Of a stretch of 64,000 bases of DNA, positions 16,454-26,920 are shown piece after piece. Made by a program: the position numbers and the translations under genes. Location of the stretch: positions 1 through 64,000 of the forward strand of contig JAFTSB010000038.1 of assembly GCA_017461945.1 (NCBI GenBank), written 5' to 3'. The notes below the pieces were generated by a model. The model saw nothing but the letters and a program-made list of their open reading frames with translations. It was not told the origin of the DNA and did no database searches. The stretch comes from Clostridia bacterium (GTDB lineage Bacteria > Bacillota > Clostridia > Oscillospirales > CAG-272). Position 1 is the first letter of the stretch. Each line of letters starts with the position of its first letter.

Positions 16454-19400
16454 TTAGGCCGCCTCGTCGGGAAGAAGTGCTTCCTCGCCGGTGGGGGGGA
16501 TCAGCTCCTCATAGTGAGTACCACAAGAGGGGCAATGAACCTCTTTGAGACCGGGTTCGGTTGCGGTGGGCTCCTTCACAACGGTTTCGGTGTAGGTGCA
16601 GTTGTTGAATCTGTTCAGCACGGCCTGCTGCTCGTCGGTATAGCGACTGTAAGCAACCACCACGCCGTTCTCGTCGAGAACCTCAAAGCGATAGGTGGAG
16701 TTCTGTGCAGTGCTGGTATCGGAGAGTGCGGCATTGGCCAGCTGCTTCAAGCTGCGTGCATTTTCTTCCGCATTGAAGTTAGAGTAGTAGTAAACGTCTT
16801 CGCCGTTTACGGTGCTCTTAACGTAAGCGATAGCTGCAAATGCACGGTCGTAGTTCTGCTCCTTGATCTCGGTGATGGCGGCGCGTACGGTTACGCTACC
16901 GTCACGATTGACGCGCAGACCGTTCTTAGCGATGATATTGAGGTAGTTCAAGCCAGCGCTCTCGAGAGCATCAAGAGTGAAGGCGGGAAGGTTCTCAAGG
17001 TAGTCGAGAGGAACGATCACGGTACCGATCACAAACTCTGCATTGGTGTCGGCCAATCTTTCGATGTAGCTCAAGGTCTCTGCGCTGATGGTGGTGGTAA
17101 AGCGGATACCGCCTGCCTGATTCTCGGAGAGTACCAGACGAACCTGCGCACCGTTGATCATAACGGGATTGTTGAGAGCGTACATGCAAGCGTTGTTGGG
17201 GTAGGGAGTGAACTCGCCATTGGAGTCGGTATAAATGTTGTTACCGCCCATAGCGTTGAAGGAGTACAGATTCACGGGGTTGCCGTGGATGGAGTAGAAT
17301 ACAGAGCTTTCTGCGTCGTTGACGAAGGTGCCGCCAAAGACGTTGATCTGGCAGCTCTTGATGCCGCTCCAGGTGCCGTTGCGAAGCACGTTGCCGTGAT
17401 CCTCATTGGTCTTGGGATTCAGCGTGCCGGTGTAGTGGAAGTAACCGCCGTAGATGTTCATCACAGCGTCGCCGGATACGCGCGCGGTGCTCAATCTGTG
17501 ACCAAGGAAGAAGCCGCTGTAGATATCCAGTACAACAGATTCCTGTGCCTGGACGGCTGCATCGTGTTCGGTGGTCTCGTAAGAGCCGCCGCTGATCACA
17601 GCGCTGGAGTTGGCCAGACCGTTCAGGTCAACAGCGTAGCCGCCTGCAACAACGGTGTTGTTGCGCAGCTCGGTGTTGTGCCAAGTGCCGGTTCCGACCC
17701 AAATGCCGGTGGCGCCTGCAGTAATGGAACAATCGGTGACCTTAATGTTGGTTCTGGCCGCTGCGGAGGAGGGAGCGACTACGCCGATACCATTGCCCTC
17801 AGGGCAGTTGATCACACAGTTCTCAACGGTCAGGTTCATGGCACCCTTCAGGTAAGCAAAGTTCACAGCGGTTCCACCGTAGGTGATTTCGCCATCGGTC
17901 ATGCGAGATACGTTGATCTCACAATCCTTGATCTCAACGGTTACACCATTGACACCGTTTGCACGGACACCCGCGCCAACGGCGTTGATCACGCAGTTGT
18001 TGAGGTAGAGATCGGGAGAAGAATCGTCTGCCAGGTAAACGCCCCAAGCGATAGCGTTTACGGTAACACCGTTCATGGTAAGAACGCTGTCGATGCCCTT
18101 AGCGTAAATGGCGGGCGTCCAGTCTGCGAACAGAGTAGAGGTGATGGTGCCGCCGTTAATGGTTACGGCAATGTCGGTCGTCACGTAGATCACGTCACGC
18201 CCGGCAGTAATAGTGTTGTTGTTCAGAACGGCAACAGAACCCTTCATGCCGCCAACACCTACGCCGCGGACGCCGGAGATCTGGCAGTTCTCAATGAGAA
18301 CATCCACCATATTGTTGCTACCGTTAGCCATACCATTGGGATCATTGGTGTTCGCACCGATGATAACGGCAAAGCCGGTGTTGGAGTGCAGGGTAGAATC
18401 CTTTACGGTCAGAGTGAGATCGACCACGTCGGTGCGGCGGATATAGATCGCGCTCAGCTCGGCGTTGAACTCACAATCCTCAATGGTGATATCAAGGGTA
18501 GAGCCGTTGATGGGGGCCTCGTGGTTGTAAATACCCCAGCTGGTGCTGTTAATGACACAATCCTTCATGGTCAGCTTCAGCTCGTCGGAGAGGTAAATCG
18601 CCTTGTCACCTGCGGTGATGGTACAACCCTCAAAGTAATACGCGGTGTTAGCGGTTGCACCGTCCAGAGCAAGGCCGCTGCCACAGATAAACTCGGTGTT
18701 GTAGAAGGAGGCGTGAACGTCCATGATCTGGGAGTCGCCCCAACCCATGAACAGCGTCCAGTTGCCACCCTCCAGCTTGGAGTTGCTGACATACATATCC
18801 AAACGAGTGATCTGCGAAGCGCCGGGATTGGTTTTGCCAAAGGCGTAATCTGCGCCCTTCAGATAGACGTTCTCCAGCTTGACATCGTAGGTGTACTGAT
18901 TGTGGATGTAGATCGCGCTATCGTTGTGAGAAACGATGTCGGGATTTTCCTCATTCAGCTCTTTCAACTGGATGTGGATGAAGTTGCCGGGCTTGTTGCA
19001 CTGGAGGCGGATCGTATGGCCGTTGGACTCCAGATAGCCGCCGGTCATAGTCATTTGGAAGGTGCCGCCGGTAGCGTGTACGGCGTGGGAACTGCCGTTG
19101 CCGTGAACGATGATGGAAACCGTGTCGGCAATGGTCAGGGACTGAGAATAAGCGGCGCCTTGGAATACAACGCCACGGGTCGCGGCATCGGTATCGGAAA
19201 GCTCGATCGAAGTGGTGCCGTTCAGAGTGAGGTCACAGTTACCGTTAGAGGACAAGAAACCGTATTCACCGTCGGAGGTAATGATACAGTCGGTAATGGT
19301 CCATGTCATGGTGGAAATGCTATCACTCTGACGGATCGCACAGTCGTTGTAGGAGTGAATGGTAACGCCCTCAAGAGTGATGGTAATGTCGCCGGACACC

Positions 19401-22400
19401 TGAATGGAGCCGGAACCAACGGAGCGGCCCTCGGTGCCTGCGGTATCGGAGTAGTAGCCGCCCTTGATGTACAGAGTGGAAGCTCCGCCGACCTTGCCGG
19501 CAACAATCAAGCCCTGCGTCTTACCGATCACCGTACAATTGGTGAGGGAAAGCTTGGTCACTGCGTTGATATTAACGCCGGAAGCGATATTGATCGCTGC
19601 GTTATCAGGAGAGGTAAACTTACTGCCGGTAGCCTTGAGGGTGTAGACGGCGCCTACACCGTCAGTGCGGAAAACAGCGTGACCCTTGGTGGCGGCCACA
19701 TAAGCGTTCTTAAACTCGATCTCAAAGTGGCCTGCACCACGCAGCCAAATGACATTGCTGCCGCTAGCCGTGATATTGGGATCTTCGGAAAGCTCATCGT
19801 ACGTGAAGCTGTAGTAACGGGTCAGATCGTTGGTATGACCGTCGGCCTCAAAGGCGGCGCGTACACCGGTCAGCGTGGTGTTGTGGAAGTCAAGGTCAAC
19901 CGATGCGTTGTTTGCGCTGAACAGCTTGAAGGCAACGCCCCATTTACCAGTACAAGTAATGGTGGAGTTCTTTACATCCACATCCCATGCGCCGTGGCGG
20001 TGCAGGTAAACGCCTGCCACGCCGGCAGAGGTGATGGTGGAGTTCTCTACGGTGAGGTTCAGGTTGATCTTATCCCAGATGAAGATACCATAGCCGTGAC
20101 GCTTCAAGCTGTCGCGGGCGTCGGCGTTGGCAATGCCGGTCAGATTGCCCTCCTCCTTGTTGGTCAGGGAAGAGCCGTTCTTCATAATAACGGTCAGAGT
20201 ACCGATATCGGTCACGTCCTTGCCGTCGTTAAAGGAGATACAAGCAAGCTTGGAGGTAATGGAGCTGTTGTCCATATCCAAGGTGAAGGAGTCGCCTGCA
20301 TCGGCCATGTACAGTACAATACCGCGGTCACCCTCGGAAACATTGATAGAGGACTTGTTCTTCATCACCAGCTTGCAGTTGATGGTCTGGTTGATGTAAG
20401 CACCGTCCAGCCCGGAGGTCACGGTGGTGTTATCCAGGGTCAAGGTGGAGTTGGTACAACTATCGCAGTAGTAAATTGCGCAAGCAAAGTCGCCGTCCAT
20501 TGTGACGGTACAATCCTTCAGGGTGGCATCTACATAGGACCAAACATAAATGGCGCGATTGTTATATTCCCAATCGGTTTTGGGATCCTCTGCAGTAATG
20601 ATACATTTCTCAATGATGACGTTCTTGCACTCGTTCAGGTAGAGAGGAGTATTGCCACCGGTAATGGTACAATTGTAAACTGTGCTGTAAACATCGCCGG
20701 TGCTGTTCTGGGCGCGGAGATCCAATGCATTGGAATCGGCAATAAAGGTACTGTTCTTGATAGTGACGTAACCCTTTGCGCCAACCTCCAAGCCGTGGGT
20801 AGCACCGCTGACATAGCAATTCTCCATGGTCAGATAAACGGTGTTGGTCTTGTTCTCGCCAAGGTAAACGCCCTTGTTGGTTTCGGCCACAAACTTGGAA
20901 TCCTTGATGGTGATCGTGCTGGTGGAGCCGCCATCGGCAGAGTAGATAGCCAGTCTGTATACATCAAAGTAAGCATTGGTAATGCTGATGGTGGGTCTTC
21001 TCGCACCCGTCTGCATATGGATGCCATAGCCGGAGTCGTGGGTGAAATTGGGCTTCTCGCCGTAAGCGTTTTTAAGATTGATGGTCAAAGTCATCAAAAC
21101 GGAACCGTCAAGGTTCAGAACCGAGTTGTGATTGCTCTTGTCGGTGGAGGAAACGTGCATCTGGACCTCATCCTGAACGGTCACGTCGATGGTGGACTCC
21201 GTATGGCCGGAGTAGACACGCAGACCAAATGCCTTACCGTTGGAGGCGGTGATATTGAAGGAGGTGGTGCCCTTCAAAATAATGACGTGGTGAGAAACAT
21301 AGGTGGAACCAACAGCGCTCTCAATACCATAAGTGTCGCCTTTGGCCCTGGTGTTGGTGACCGAGCAGCTATCCAGGGTCAGCGTAAAGTCGCCGCCCAT
21401 TTCGCTCATCGGGGCACGAATGCCATAGGTGCCGGTGCTGGACATGGTCACATCTTTGAACGTAGCCACCAGATCCTCCTTATTCCACAAGCAGGATTCG
21501 GTTGCGGTCAGCGAGCCGGCGGTCATAGTCAGGGTAGACTTGAATTCGCCGCTGTTGCAAGCGTCGATCACCAGGCAGCGCTGCGCGGTGATGTCGGTGC
21601 GGGTCAGCACAATGGTCATTTGCAGAGTAGAAGCGGCTTCATCAGACTGTGCTGCATTGATACCGTAAGAGGCGGTAGACGTGATGATACAGTCGGTGGC
21701 AGTCAGCTTAAAGATGTTGCAAACCGAGCTGACGCCCTTATCAATTGCCGTGCCCTTAGAATGAATGGTGGTGTCGGTCAAAGTAAGGTCAGCGTTTCGG
21801 CCAATAAACAGGCCGGCATGGGTAGTGGAGGTGATCAAGGAGTTCTCAACGCTCAACGTCAGAGTGCAGGGAGTCTCCCAGTCGGGATCGGTTGCATGAA
21901 TGGCGTTCTCGTTTTCAGCCTTGATGTTGGCATTTACAATGTTAAATACAGTGTCGGAATAACCGTGGATGGAGAACGCGCGGCCGTTTTTAGCGTGAAT
22001 GTCGGGAGTTTCTTCGTTCAGCTCGTCAAACAGCACGTTGATCTCGCGCTCGTTATCCCACTCAAACTTAAAGGCGTAGTTGTTATTGGAAACGATGCGG
22101 CCGCCGGTCATGGTAAAGTTGATCTTACCGTGAGAACGGAGATGAACCGCAATATTGCCGGTTTGGATCAGACCCTCGGTCATGTTGATGGTGTGTTGAG
22201 CCTCGGTGGAGTTGCAGTAGAACACAAGACCCTCTTGATCGGAGCTTGCGCCGGTGGTGTCGATGTTGATCTTGCCCTTCAGCGTGAAGTTCAATACCTG
22301 GTCGATCTCAAGGCCAACGCCGCCTGCGGTGTTGGTGCCGTTGTTTTTGGCCACCACGGTGATGGTGATGTTCTCGATATTGGCGTAGGTGCCTTCCGGA

Positions 22401-25400
22401 TCCAGGTTATCGGCATCCACAAAGATGCCCTGAGTGCCCGAGGTGATGGTGATATCCTTCAGGTCAAGCTGCGGGTGGATCACGGTAACCTCGGCGTTCT
22501 CTGCGGTGGTGTCGCGGGCAGTAGTGGTGTTCATATAGATGCCGGCATAGCCTGCATCAATGGTGACCTTTTCCATGCAAACGCTGATGTCGGTCAAGCC
22601 GCAAACGAACATACCGTCGCCACCGGTGGAGGTGATCGTAACATTCTTAACCGTCAGATTGTAGGTGGTGCTGACGTTGTAACTGCCAACCTCGAAGGTG
22701 CGGCCGCCAGTCTCAAACTTGGTCAAGCCGTCAACGGTCAGGGTCACATCGCCGCTGTTGGTGTCAAAGCCCTTGCCGTCTGCATCAATGGTGCCGCCGG
22801 CAAAGGTGGCAATGATGTAGGAGTGCAGACCCACGGCGGTGCCGGTGGTCACGAAATCGGTGTTGGTAACGGTTACGGTAGTGTAGCTGCCGTCGGGAGC
22901 CTTTACTGCACCGTTGATGTCCATGCCGGTGCCACCGTTGATGTCACAGTTCTCGATGGTCAGCGTAATATGACCGTTAGAGCTCCAGATCGCATTGCTG
23001 GAGGCAGAGGAGATGACACAGCCGTTGGTCAGAGTCAAAACGGTGTTGGAGGTTTTCTCGCGCTGACGGATGGCGGTGCCCTTATAAGCGGTCACGTCGG
23101 TGCCGTTCAGGGTAACGGTCATTACGTCGTTCAGGTTGGGAGTGGAGAGGTCAAGCACAGCCCATTCGTTAACGGTGAAGTCCTTAGAGGACTCAGCCAT
23201 CTTCAGCTCACTATCCACAATGGAGATCTTAGAGCCGTTCTTGCCGCGCAGACGCAGAGCAGAGAAGCCCTGCTGATCAGCGGTTTGGGTTGCGATCAGT
23301 GTGCAGTTGTAAATGCTGAGGGTAATGGTCAGCTGGTTTCTGTTGTAACCAAGGCTTACGGCACTGCCATCTTTGCCGGTAACGGTGGAATCAAACCAAG
23401 TGCCCGTAAAGGTAGCAGCACCTGCACCGGGATTGGCATAGATTGCTGTGGAGGTATTGGCGGTAATGGTTGCCTGGGTCAGATTTAGCTCCATACTACA
23501 GCCGGTATCCTCGGCCACGTAGACAGAGTGGCTTGCAGAGTAAATAGAGCTATTCAGAATGTTGACCTTGATATTGCCGATGCGAATGGCCTTGATACCG
23601 ATCTCAACGGGGGATTCCTCGGTACCGACCTTGGTGGTGTTAAGGGTCAGCTCAACGTCGCCAATGGCGTGGAAGGCAATGCCGGGGGTGAGCACGGTAG
23701 AGCCGGTCAAGGTGACCTTAGAGCCCTCGGTGCCGCCCATTCTGATGGCAGCGTAGCCTTCGCTGGCAGCCTTACTGGTGATCTGGCAGTTGTTAAAGGC
23801 AACGTTCAGGATGGCACTGGGGGCACCATCGACGCTTTCCTTCGCAAGTGTAAATACGGGATTTACAGAAGAAACGAAGATACAGTTGTTAAAGGTGGCA
23901 TTGAATACATAAGAGCCGCCGTAATTGGAGCGGTGCACAGCGGTGTATGCAGCATCAATGTACACGTTTTCCAGGGTCAGCGTATAAACGCTGCCGCGGT
24001 GCAGAGAAATGCCTCTGGCTGCGGATGTGATAGAGGGAACGAGGTTGCCATCCTTATCCTTGGCAATGGAGTCGTTCTTGATGGTGATAGCGGTGGCCTG
24101 GCCTGCATCAATATCCAAACGAATGGCTGCGGAGCCGGTGGCATCGCTTGCGGTGGTGGTCACCGTGCTGTTGATAAGGGACAGGGAGGCCAGCTTATCA
24201 CTCGAGTTGATGGTATGGCCGGTTGCGGAAAGTGCGCAATTGGTAAAGGACAGCTCGGGTGCGGTGCCCTTGGCGTCACTATCGGTCACAACGGCACGGC
24301 CGGCCTTGGAGGTGATGGTGGAGCGCAGGGCAGTCACCTTGAACATACCGCCCAAAGAGCCGTTGTTTTGCTCCCATACCACGGCGTCGCCGTTGGTGGA
24401 GGTTACGATACAGTCCTCAAGATACAGATCCATATACTCGCGGAAGCGGAGGGATCTGCCATTGGTCTCGATGGTGGTGCGATAAATTTTAATGGTAGAG
24501 TTTTCATCACCGTCGGCAATAATGCCGCCGCTGCCGGAGGAGGTGATGGTAGAATCGGAAATGGTGAAATCAACCTTGAAATAAGACTGTGAAGTGGATG
24601 CATCAGCCACGTAAACGGCGTATGCGGAGCCGGCCTCCAGCTTGGAGGTCTTCATGGTCAGCTTAAAGGTGCGGGGAGTCTCATTGCCGGGGTTGGTCTT
24701 GTTGATGATGGCGTTTGCGCCCTTGAGATAAGCGCCCTCCAGGTCAAACTCGATATTGGAGTTGCCGTGGATGTAGAAGACGGCGTTGTTAGAGGTCGTT
24801 TCGATTTCGGGAACGTTATCAAGGCCTGCGGTGGGCTTGATCAAAATCAGATTGTTATGAGAACCGCCGTTAGCGACCTTGAGTTGCATTGCATGGCTGT
24901 TAGAAACGATCTTACCGCCGTATTGATAGAAGGAGAAGGTCGCTTGATATTCCTCAAGATACATACCCTTAGAACCGCTTGCAGTGGCGGAGATCAGGGC
25001 GTTACCTTTCATTGTGGCGGTAAAGGTGAGGGCAGCAGAGGACTTCTGATGGATGGCAATCGCATTTTGGCCATCAACCTGAACGGTGCCGCCGTCAATG
25101 GTGATCGGAATAGCACCGGAACCGGTAATCTCAATAGCATAAGTGCTATCTGCGGTAGAAACAACGGTAGAATTGGTGATATTCAGGGCGAAGTTCTTGA
25201 AAGTACCGTTCAGCTCGATTGCATTGTTGGCAGTGGACTTAACGATACTGCCGGAGAGAATGTTGACGGTGTAGGCAGAAGCGCCGCTGTTGATGAGAAT
25301 GGCTTCTCTGCCTGCGGAGATAGAAGAACCGTCCTGAAGAGTCAAGGAGTGATCGGAAATTGCCGCAGCATCCCCCAACTTGATGCCCATACCGCTTTCA

Positions 25401-26920
25401 GTAGTCAAAGAAGACTTGTTTTTAAAGAGAATGGTGGGGTGAGAGCTGTTTGCACAGTAAATGGCATTGCTGGTACCGGTATAGGTTGCAGTCACGCCAT
25501 CAAAAGTCAAAGAAGAATAGTTGCAAACGTAGCCCAAGCGAGAGCCGGATGCAGACAATGTAGTATTTTTAAAGGTAGCAGAGGAGTTAGCGCGGAGATA
25601 GAACGCTTCTTCCTTTACAGAAATACTACCACCGGTAAAGCTGATGGCAGAGCCGGCCACCGTGCCGCCGAGACCAAGACCGTATTTACCGGTAACGGTA
25701 ACATTGGTCATAGAAACGGTCGTGGTGAGGAGAAAGGCGCTCTGCTCGGAATGATGGAGAGACAGTGCCCAACCGCCGGAGGAGCTGAGAGAGGTATTGG
25801 TGATCGTAATATCGCCGGTATGAGCCTCATCTGCAACGTGAGCGCGGTTAATTACGTTGCCGGTTGCAGTCAGAGTGGAATTTTTGATCGTCAAATCAAC
25901 ATCGGTACCGGTGATGTTGATCAGCTGGCCTGCAGTGGCATCGATGATCAGGTCCTCAATGGTCAGGTCGGCATTCAAGGTGAATGCAACAGCCGCGGAG
26001 GAGGTCAAGGTAGAGCCTGCGCCGTCAATGGTCAGGTTCTTGTCGATGGATAATGCAGTCTCAACGGTCACGTTGGTCAGCAGGGTGATGGTGTCACCTG
26101 CGTTGGCAAACAGAAGGGCGTTTTCAAAAGTATCGTACTTCTTGTCGCCAACCATAGCCTCGTACTTGCCCTCGGCAGAGCCGTAGGTGCCGGTTGCTGC
26201 ATCGTAAGTAAGAATGTAGCCTTCAGCGCAGTAAGCTTGGTCGATCTCATCATGATAAGTGCCGCCACTGACAACAATATTGATGCCCAAAAGAGGGGAG
26301 GCAGACTCATCAGAGGTGTCAGTAATATCAAAGGTGCCGCCTGTCACAATCGCACTTGCCTCATAGCCGTCAAAGCTATTAAGAACGCAGTAGGGGGAAG
26401 TGAAGGAGCCGTCGTTGATGGTTACGGTACCGTTGAACGCTCCAATCAAATAAACATTGGACTCGTCTGCGGTAAAAGTGCCGTTTTCAACGGTCAGTCC
26501 GCCGGTACAGGTGGTGGAAAGACCAATACCGTAGGCGCCGTTTGCATGAACATAGCCCTCACCGGTGATGGTAAGGTCACCGTGAATAACCAATCCATAA
26601 TTATCCAGTGCAGCAAGAGTCAACTTGTGACCGTTCAAGTCAAAAGTGACAGTTTGACTGATGCGAAGCGCTTCGGTAAGCTCAACGTCAGTGAGGAAGG
26701 TGACGGTCGAGCCCTCGGTAGCGGCTGTCAGTGCCTCGCCGAGAGAATCGTAGTACGTTCCCGTACCTTCATCGCCAACACGGACAACTGCTCCGGCGGT
26801 AACGGCATTTGCGTCGCTATCCGCAGTAACGGTTGCCGCGCTTGCACCCAATGCCATAAAGCAAAGGACAGCAAGAACGAGAAGGGAGAGGAGAAGTGTG
26901 CGTTTGAGCATTACTTTCAT
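16454..26920 (-). CDS. Giant secreted repeat protein, right-handed beta-helix type
   Basis: A 3488-residue exported protein. Residues 1-29 are a Sec signal peptide (MKVMLKRTLLL... ending LGASAA). Residues about 30-3170 are a long run of degenerate repeats rich in T, S, N and G with recurring short patterns such as LTIENC, ITSTG, GI and YVA, as in pectate-lyase/IPT-free right-handed beta-helix proteins. Five roughly 100-residue super-repeats stand out, marked by an ELNEEnPDI-like motif near residues 700, 1640, 1960, 2380 and 2660. A globular segment near 3240-3420 (GIRFTTTIS, VIVPLDYL, VRAAI) resembles a domain I recall from other clostridial secreted proteins. The end has a CPSC-x-x-H-Y segment (TATEPGLKEVHCPSCG) and an acidic tail. 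No LPXTG anchor or membrane helix follows, so it is probably released or bound non-covalently. Start chosen by GGAGGAAC upstream. Adhesion or glycan binding is inference. Confidence 0.88.
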   Translation of the reverse strand: MKVMLKRTLLLSLLVLAVLCFMALGASAATVTADSDANAVTAGAVVRVGDEGTGTYYDSLGEALTAATEGSTVTFLTDVELTEALRISQTVTFDLNGHKLTLAALDNYGLVIHGDLTITGEGYVHANGAYGIGLSTTCTGGLTVENGTFTADESNVYLIGAFNGTVTINDGSFTSPYCVLNSFDGYEASAIVTGGTFDITDTSDESASPLLGINIVVSGGTYHDEIDQAYCAEGYILTYDAATGTYGSAEGKYEAMVGDKKYDTFENALLFANAGDTITLLTNVTVETALSIDKNLTIDGAGSTLTSSAAVAFTLNADLTIEDLIIDATAGQLINITGTDVDLTIKNSTLTATGNVINRAHVADEAHTGDITITNTSLSSSGGWALSLHHSEQSAFLLTTTVSMTNVTVTGKYGLGLGGTVAGSAISFTGGSISVKEEAFYLRANSSATFKNTTLSASGSRLGYVCNYSSLTFDGVTATYTGTSNAIYCANSSHPTILFKNKSSLTTESGMGIKLGDAAAISDHSLTLQDGSSISAGREAILINSGASAYTVNILSGSIVKSTANNAIELNGTFKNFALNITNSTVVSTADSTYAIEITGSGAIPITIDGGTVQVDGQNAIAIHQKSSAALTFTATMKGNALISATASGSKGMYLEEYQATFSFYQYGGKIVSNSHAMQLKVANGGSHNNLILIKPTAGLDNVPEIETTSNNAVFYIHGNSNIEFDLEGAYLKGANAIINKTNPGNETPRTFKLTMKTSKLEAGSAYAVYVADASTSQSYFKVDFTISDSTITSSGSGGIIADGDENSTIKIYRTTIETNGRSLRFREYMDLYLEDCIVTSTNGDAVVWEQNNGSLGGMFKVTALRSTITSKAGRAVVTDSDAKGTAPELSFTNCALSATGHTINSSDKLASLSLINSTVTTTASDATGSAAIRLDIDAGQATAITIKNDSIAKDKDGNLVPSITSAARGISLHRGSVYTLTLENVYIDAAYTAVHRSNYGGSYVFNATFNNCIFVSSVNPVFTLAKESVDGAPSAILNVAFNNCQITSKAASEGYAAIRMGGTEGSKVTLTGSTVLTPGIAFHAIGDVELTLNTTKVGTEESPVEIGIKAIRIGNIKVNILNSSIYSASHSVYVAEDTGCSMELNLTQATITANTSTAIYANPGAGAATFTGTWFDSTVTGKDGSAVSLGYNRNQLTITLSIYNCTLIATQTADQQGFSALRLRGKNGSKISIVDSELKMAESSKDFTVNEWAVLDLSTPNLNDVMTVTLNGTDVTAYKGTAIRQREKTSNTVLTLTNGCVISSASSNAIWSSNGHITLTIENCDINGGTGMDINGAVKAPDGSYTTVTVTNTDFVTTGTAVGLHSYIIATFAGGTIDADGKGFDTNSGDVTLTVDGLTKFETGGRTFEVGSYNVSTTYNLTVKNVTITSTGGDGMFVCGLTDISVCMEKVTIDAGYAGIYMNTTTARDTTAENAEVTVIHPQLDLKDITITSGTQGIFVDADNLDPEGTYANIENITITVVAKNNGTNTAGGVGLEIDQVLNFTLKGKINIDTTGASSDQEGLVFYCNSTEAQHTINMTEGLIQTGNIAVHLRSHGKINFTMTGGRIVSNNNYAFKFEWDNEREINVLFDELNEETPDIHAKNGRAFSIHGYSDTVFNIVNANIKAENENAIHATDPDWETPCTLTLSVENSLITSTTHAGLFIGRNADLTLTDTTIHSKGTAIDKGVSSVCNIFKLTATDCIITSTASYGINAAQSDEAASTLQMTIVLTRTDITAQRCLVIDACNSGEFKSTLTMTAGSLTATESCLWNKEDLVATFKDVTMSSTGTYGIRAPMSEMGGDFTLTLDSCSVTNTRAKGDTYGIESAVGSTYVSHHVIILKGTTSFNITASNGKAFGLRVYSGHTESTIDVTVQDEVQMHVSSTDKSNHNSVLNLDGSVLMTLTINLKNAYGEKPNFTHDSGYGIHMQTGARRPTISITNAYFDVYRLAIYSADGGSTSTITIKDSKFVAETNKGVYLGENKTNTVYLTMENCYVSGATHGLEVGAKGYVTIKNSTFIADSNALDLRAQNSTGDVYSTVYNCTITGGNTPLYLNECKNVIIEKCIITAEDPKTDWEYNNRAIYVWSYVDATLKDCTVTMDGDFACAIYYCDSCTNSTLTLDNTTVTSGLDGAYINQTINCKLVMKNKSSINVSEGDRGIVLYMADAGDSFTLDMDNSSITSKLACISFNDGKDVTDIGTLTVIMKNGSSLTNKEEGNLTGIANADARDSLKRHGYGIFIWDKINLNLTVENSTITSAGVAGVYLHRHGAWDVDVKNSTITCTGKWGVAFKLFSANNASVDLDFHNTTLTGVRAAFEADGHTNDLTRYYSFTYDELSEDPNITASGSNVIWLRGAGHFEIEFKNAYVAATKGHAVFRTDGVGAVYTLKATGSKFTSPDNAAINIASGVNINAVTKLSLTNCTVIGKTQGLIVAGKVGGASTLYIKGGYYSDTAGTEGRSVGSGSIQVSGDITITLEGVTIHSYNDCAIRQSDSISTMTWTITDCIITSDGEYGFLSSNGNCDLTLNGTTSIELSDTDAATRGVVFQGAAYSQSLTIADTVSIIVHGNGSSHAVHATGGTFQMTMTGGYLESNGHTIRLQCNKPGNFIHIQLKELNEENPDIVSHNDSAIYIHNQYTYDVKLENVYLKGADYAFGKTNPGASQITRLDMYVSNSKLEGGNWTLFMGWGDSQIMDVHASFYNTEFICGSGLALDGATANTAYYFEGCTITAGDKAIYLSDELKLTMKDCVINSTSWGIYNHEAPINGSTLDITIEDCEFNAELSAIYIRRTDVVDLTLTVKDSTLHSNTGFAVIIGANTNDPNGMANGSNNMVDVLIENCQISGVRGVGVGGMKGSVAVLNNNTITAGRDVIYVTTDIAVTINGGTITSTLFADWTPAIYAKGIDSVLTMNGVTVNAIAWGVYLADDSSPDLYLNNCVINAVGAGVRANGVNGVTVEIKDCEINVSRMTDGEITYGGTAVNFAYLKGAMNLTVENCVINCPEGNGIGVVAPSSAAARTNIKVTDCSITAGATGIWVGTGTWHNTELRNNTVVAGGYAVDLNGLANSSAVISGGSYETTEHDAAVQAQESVVLDIYSGFFLGHRLSTARVSGDAVMNIYGGYFHYTGTLNPKTNEDHGNVLRNGTWSGIKSCQINVFGGTFVNDAESSVFYSIHGNPVNLYSFNAMGGNNIYTDSNGEFTPYPNNACMYALNNPVMINGAQVRLVLSENQAGGIRFTTTISAETLSYIERLADTNAEFVIGTVIVPLDYLENLPAFTLDALESAGLNYLNIIAKNGLRVNRDGSVTVRAAITEIKEQNYDRAFAAIAYVKSTVNGEDVYYYSNFNAEENARSLKQLANAALSDTSTAQNSTYRFEVLDENGVVVAYSRYTDEQQAVLNRFNNCTYTETVVKEPTATEPGLKEVHCPSCGTHYEELIPPTGEEALLPDEAA

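Noticed and set aside
16514..23488. Plus-strand open frame of 2324 codons antisense to the giant gene
   Set aside because: Its composition (V, G, N, D) is the mirror of the T/S/N/G repeats of the real protein; no promoter or ribosome binding site.
16454..26920. The repeats of the giant gene as a CRISPR array or tandem DNA repeat
   Set aside because: The similarity is at protein level and diverged in DNA; there are no identical repeats with spacers.
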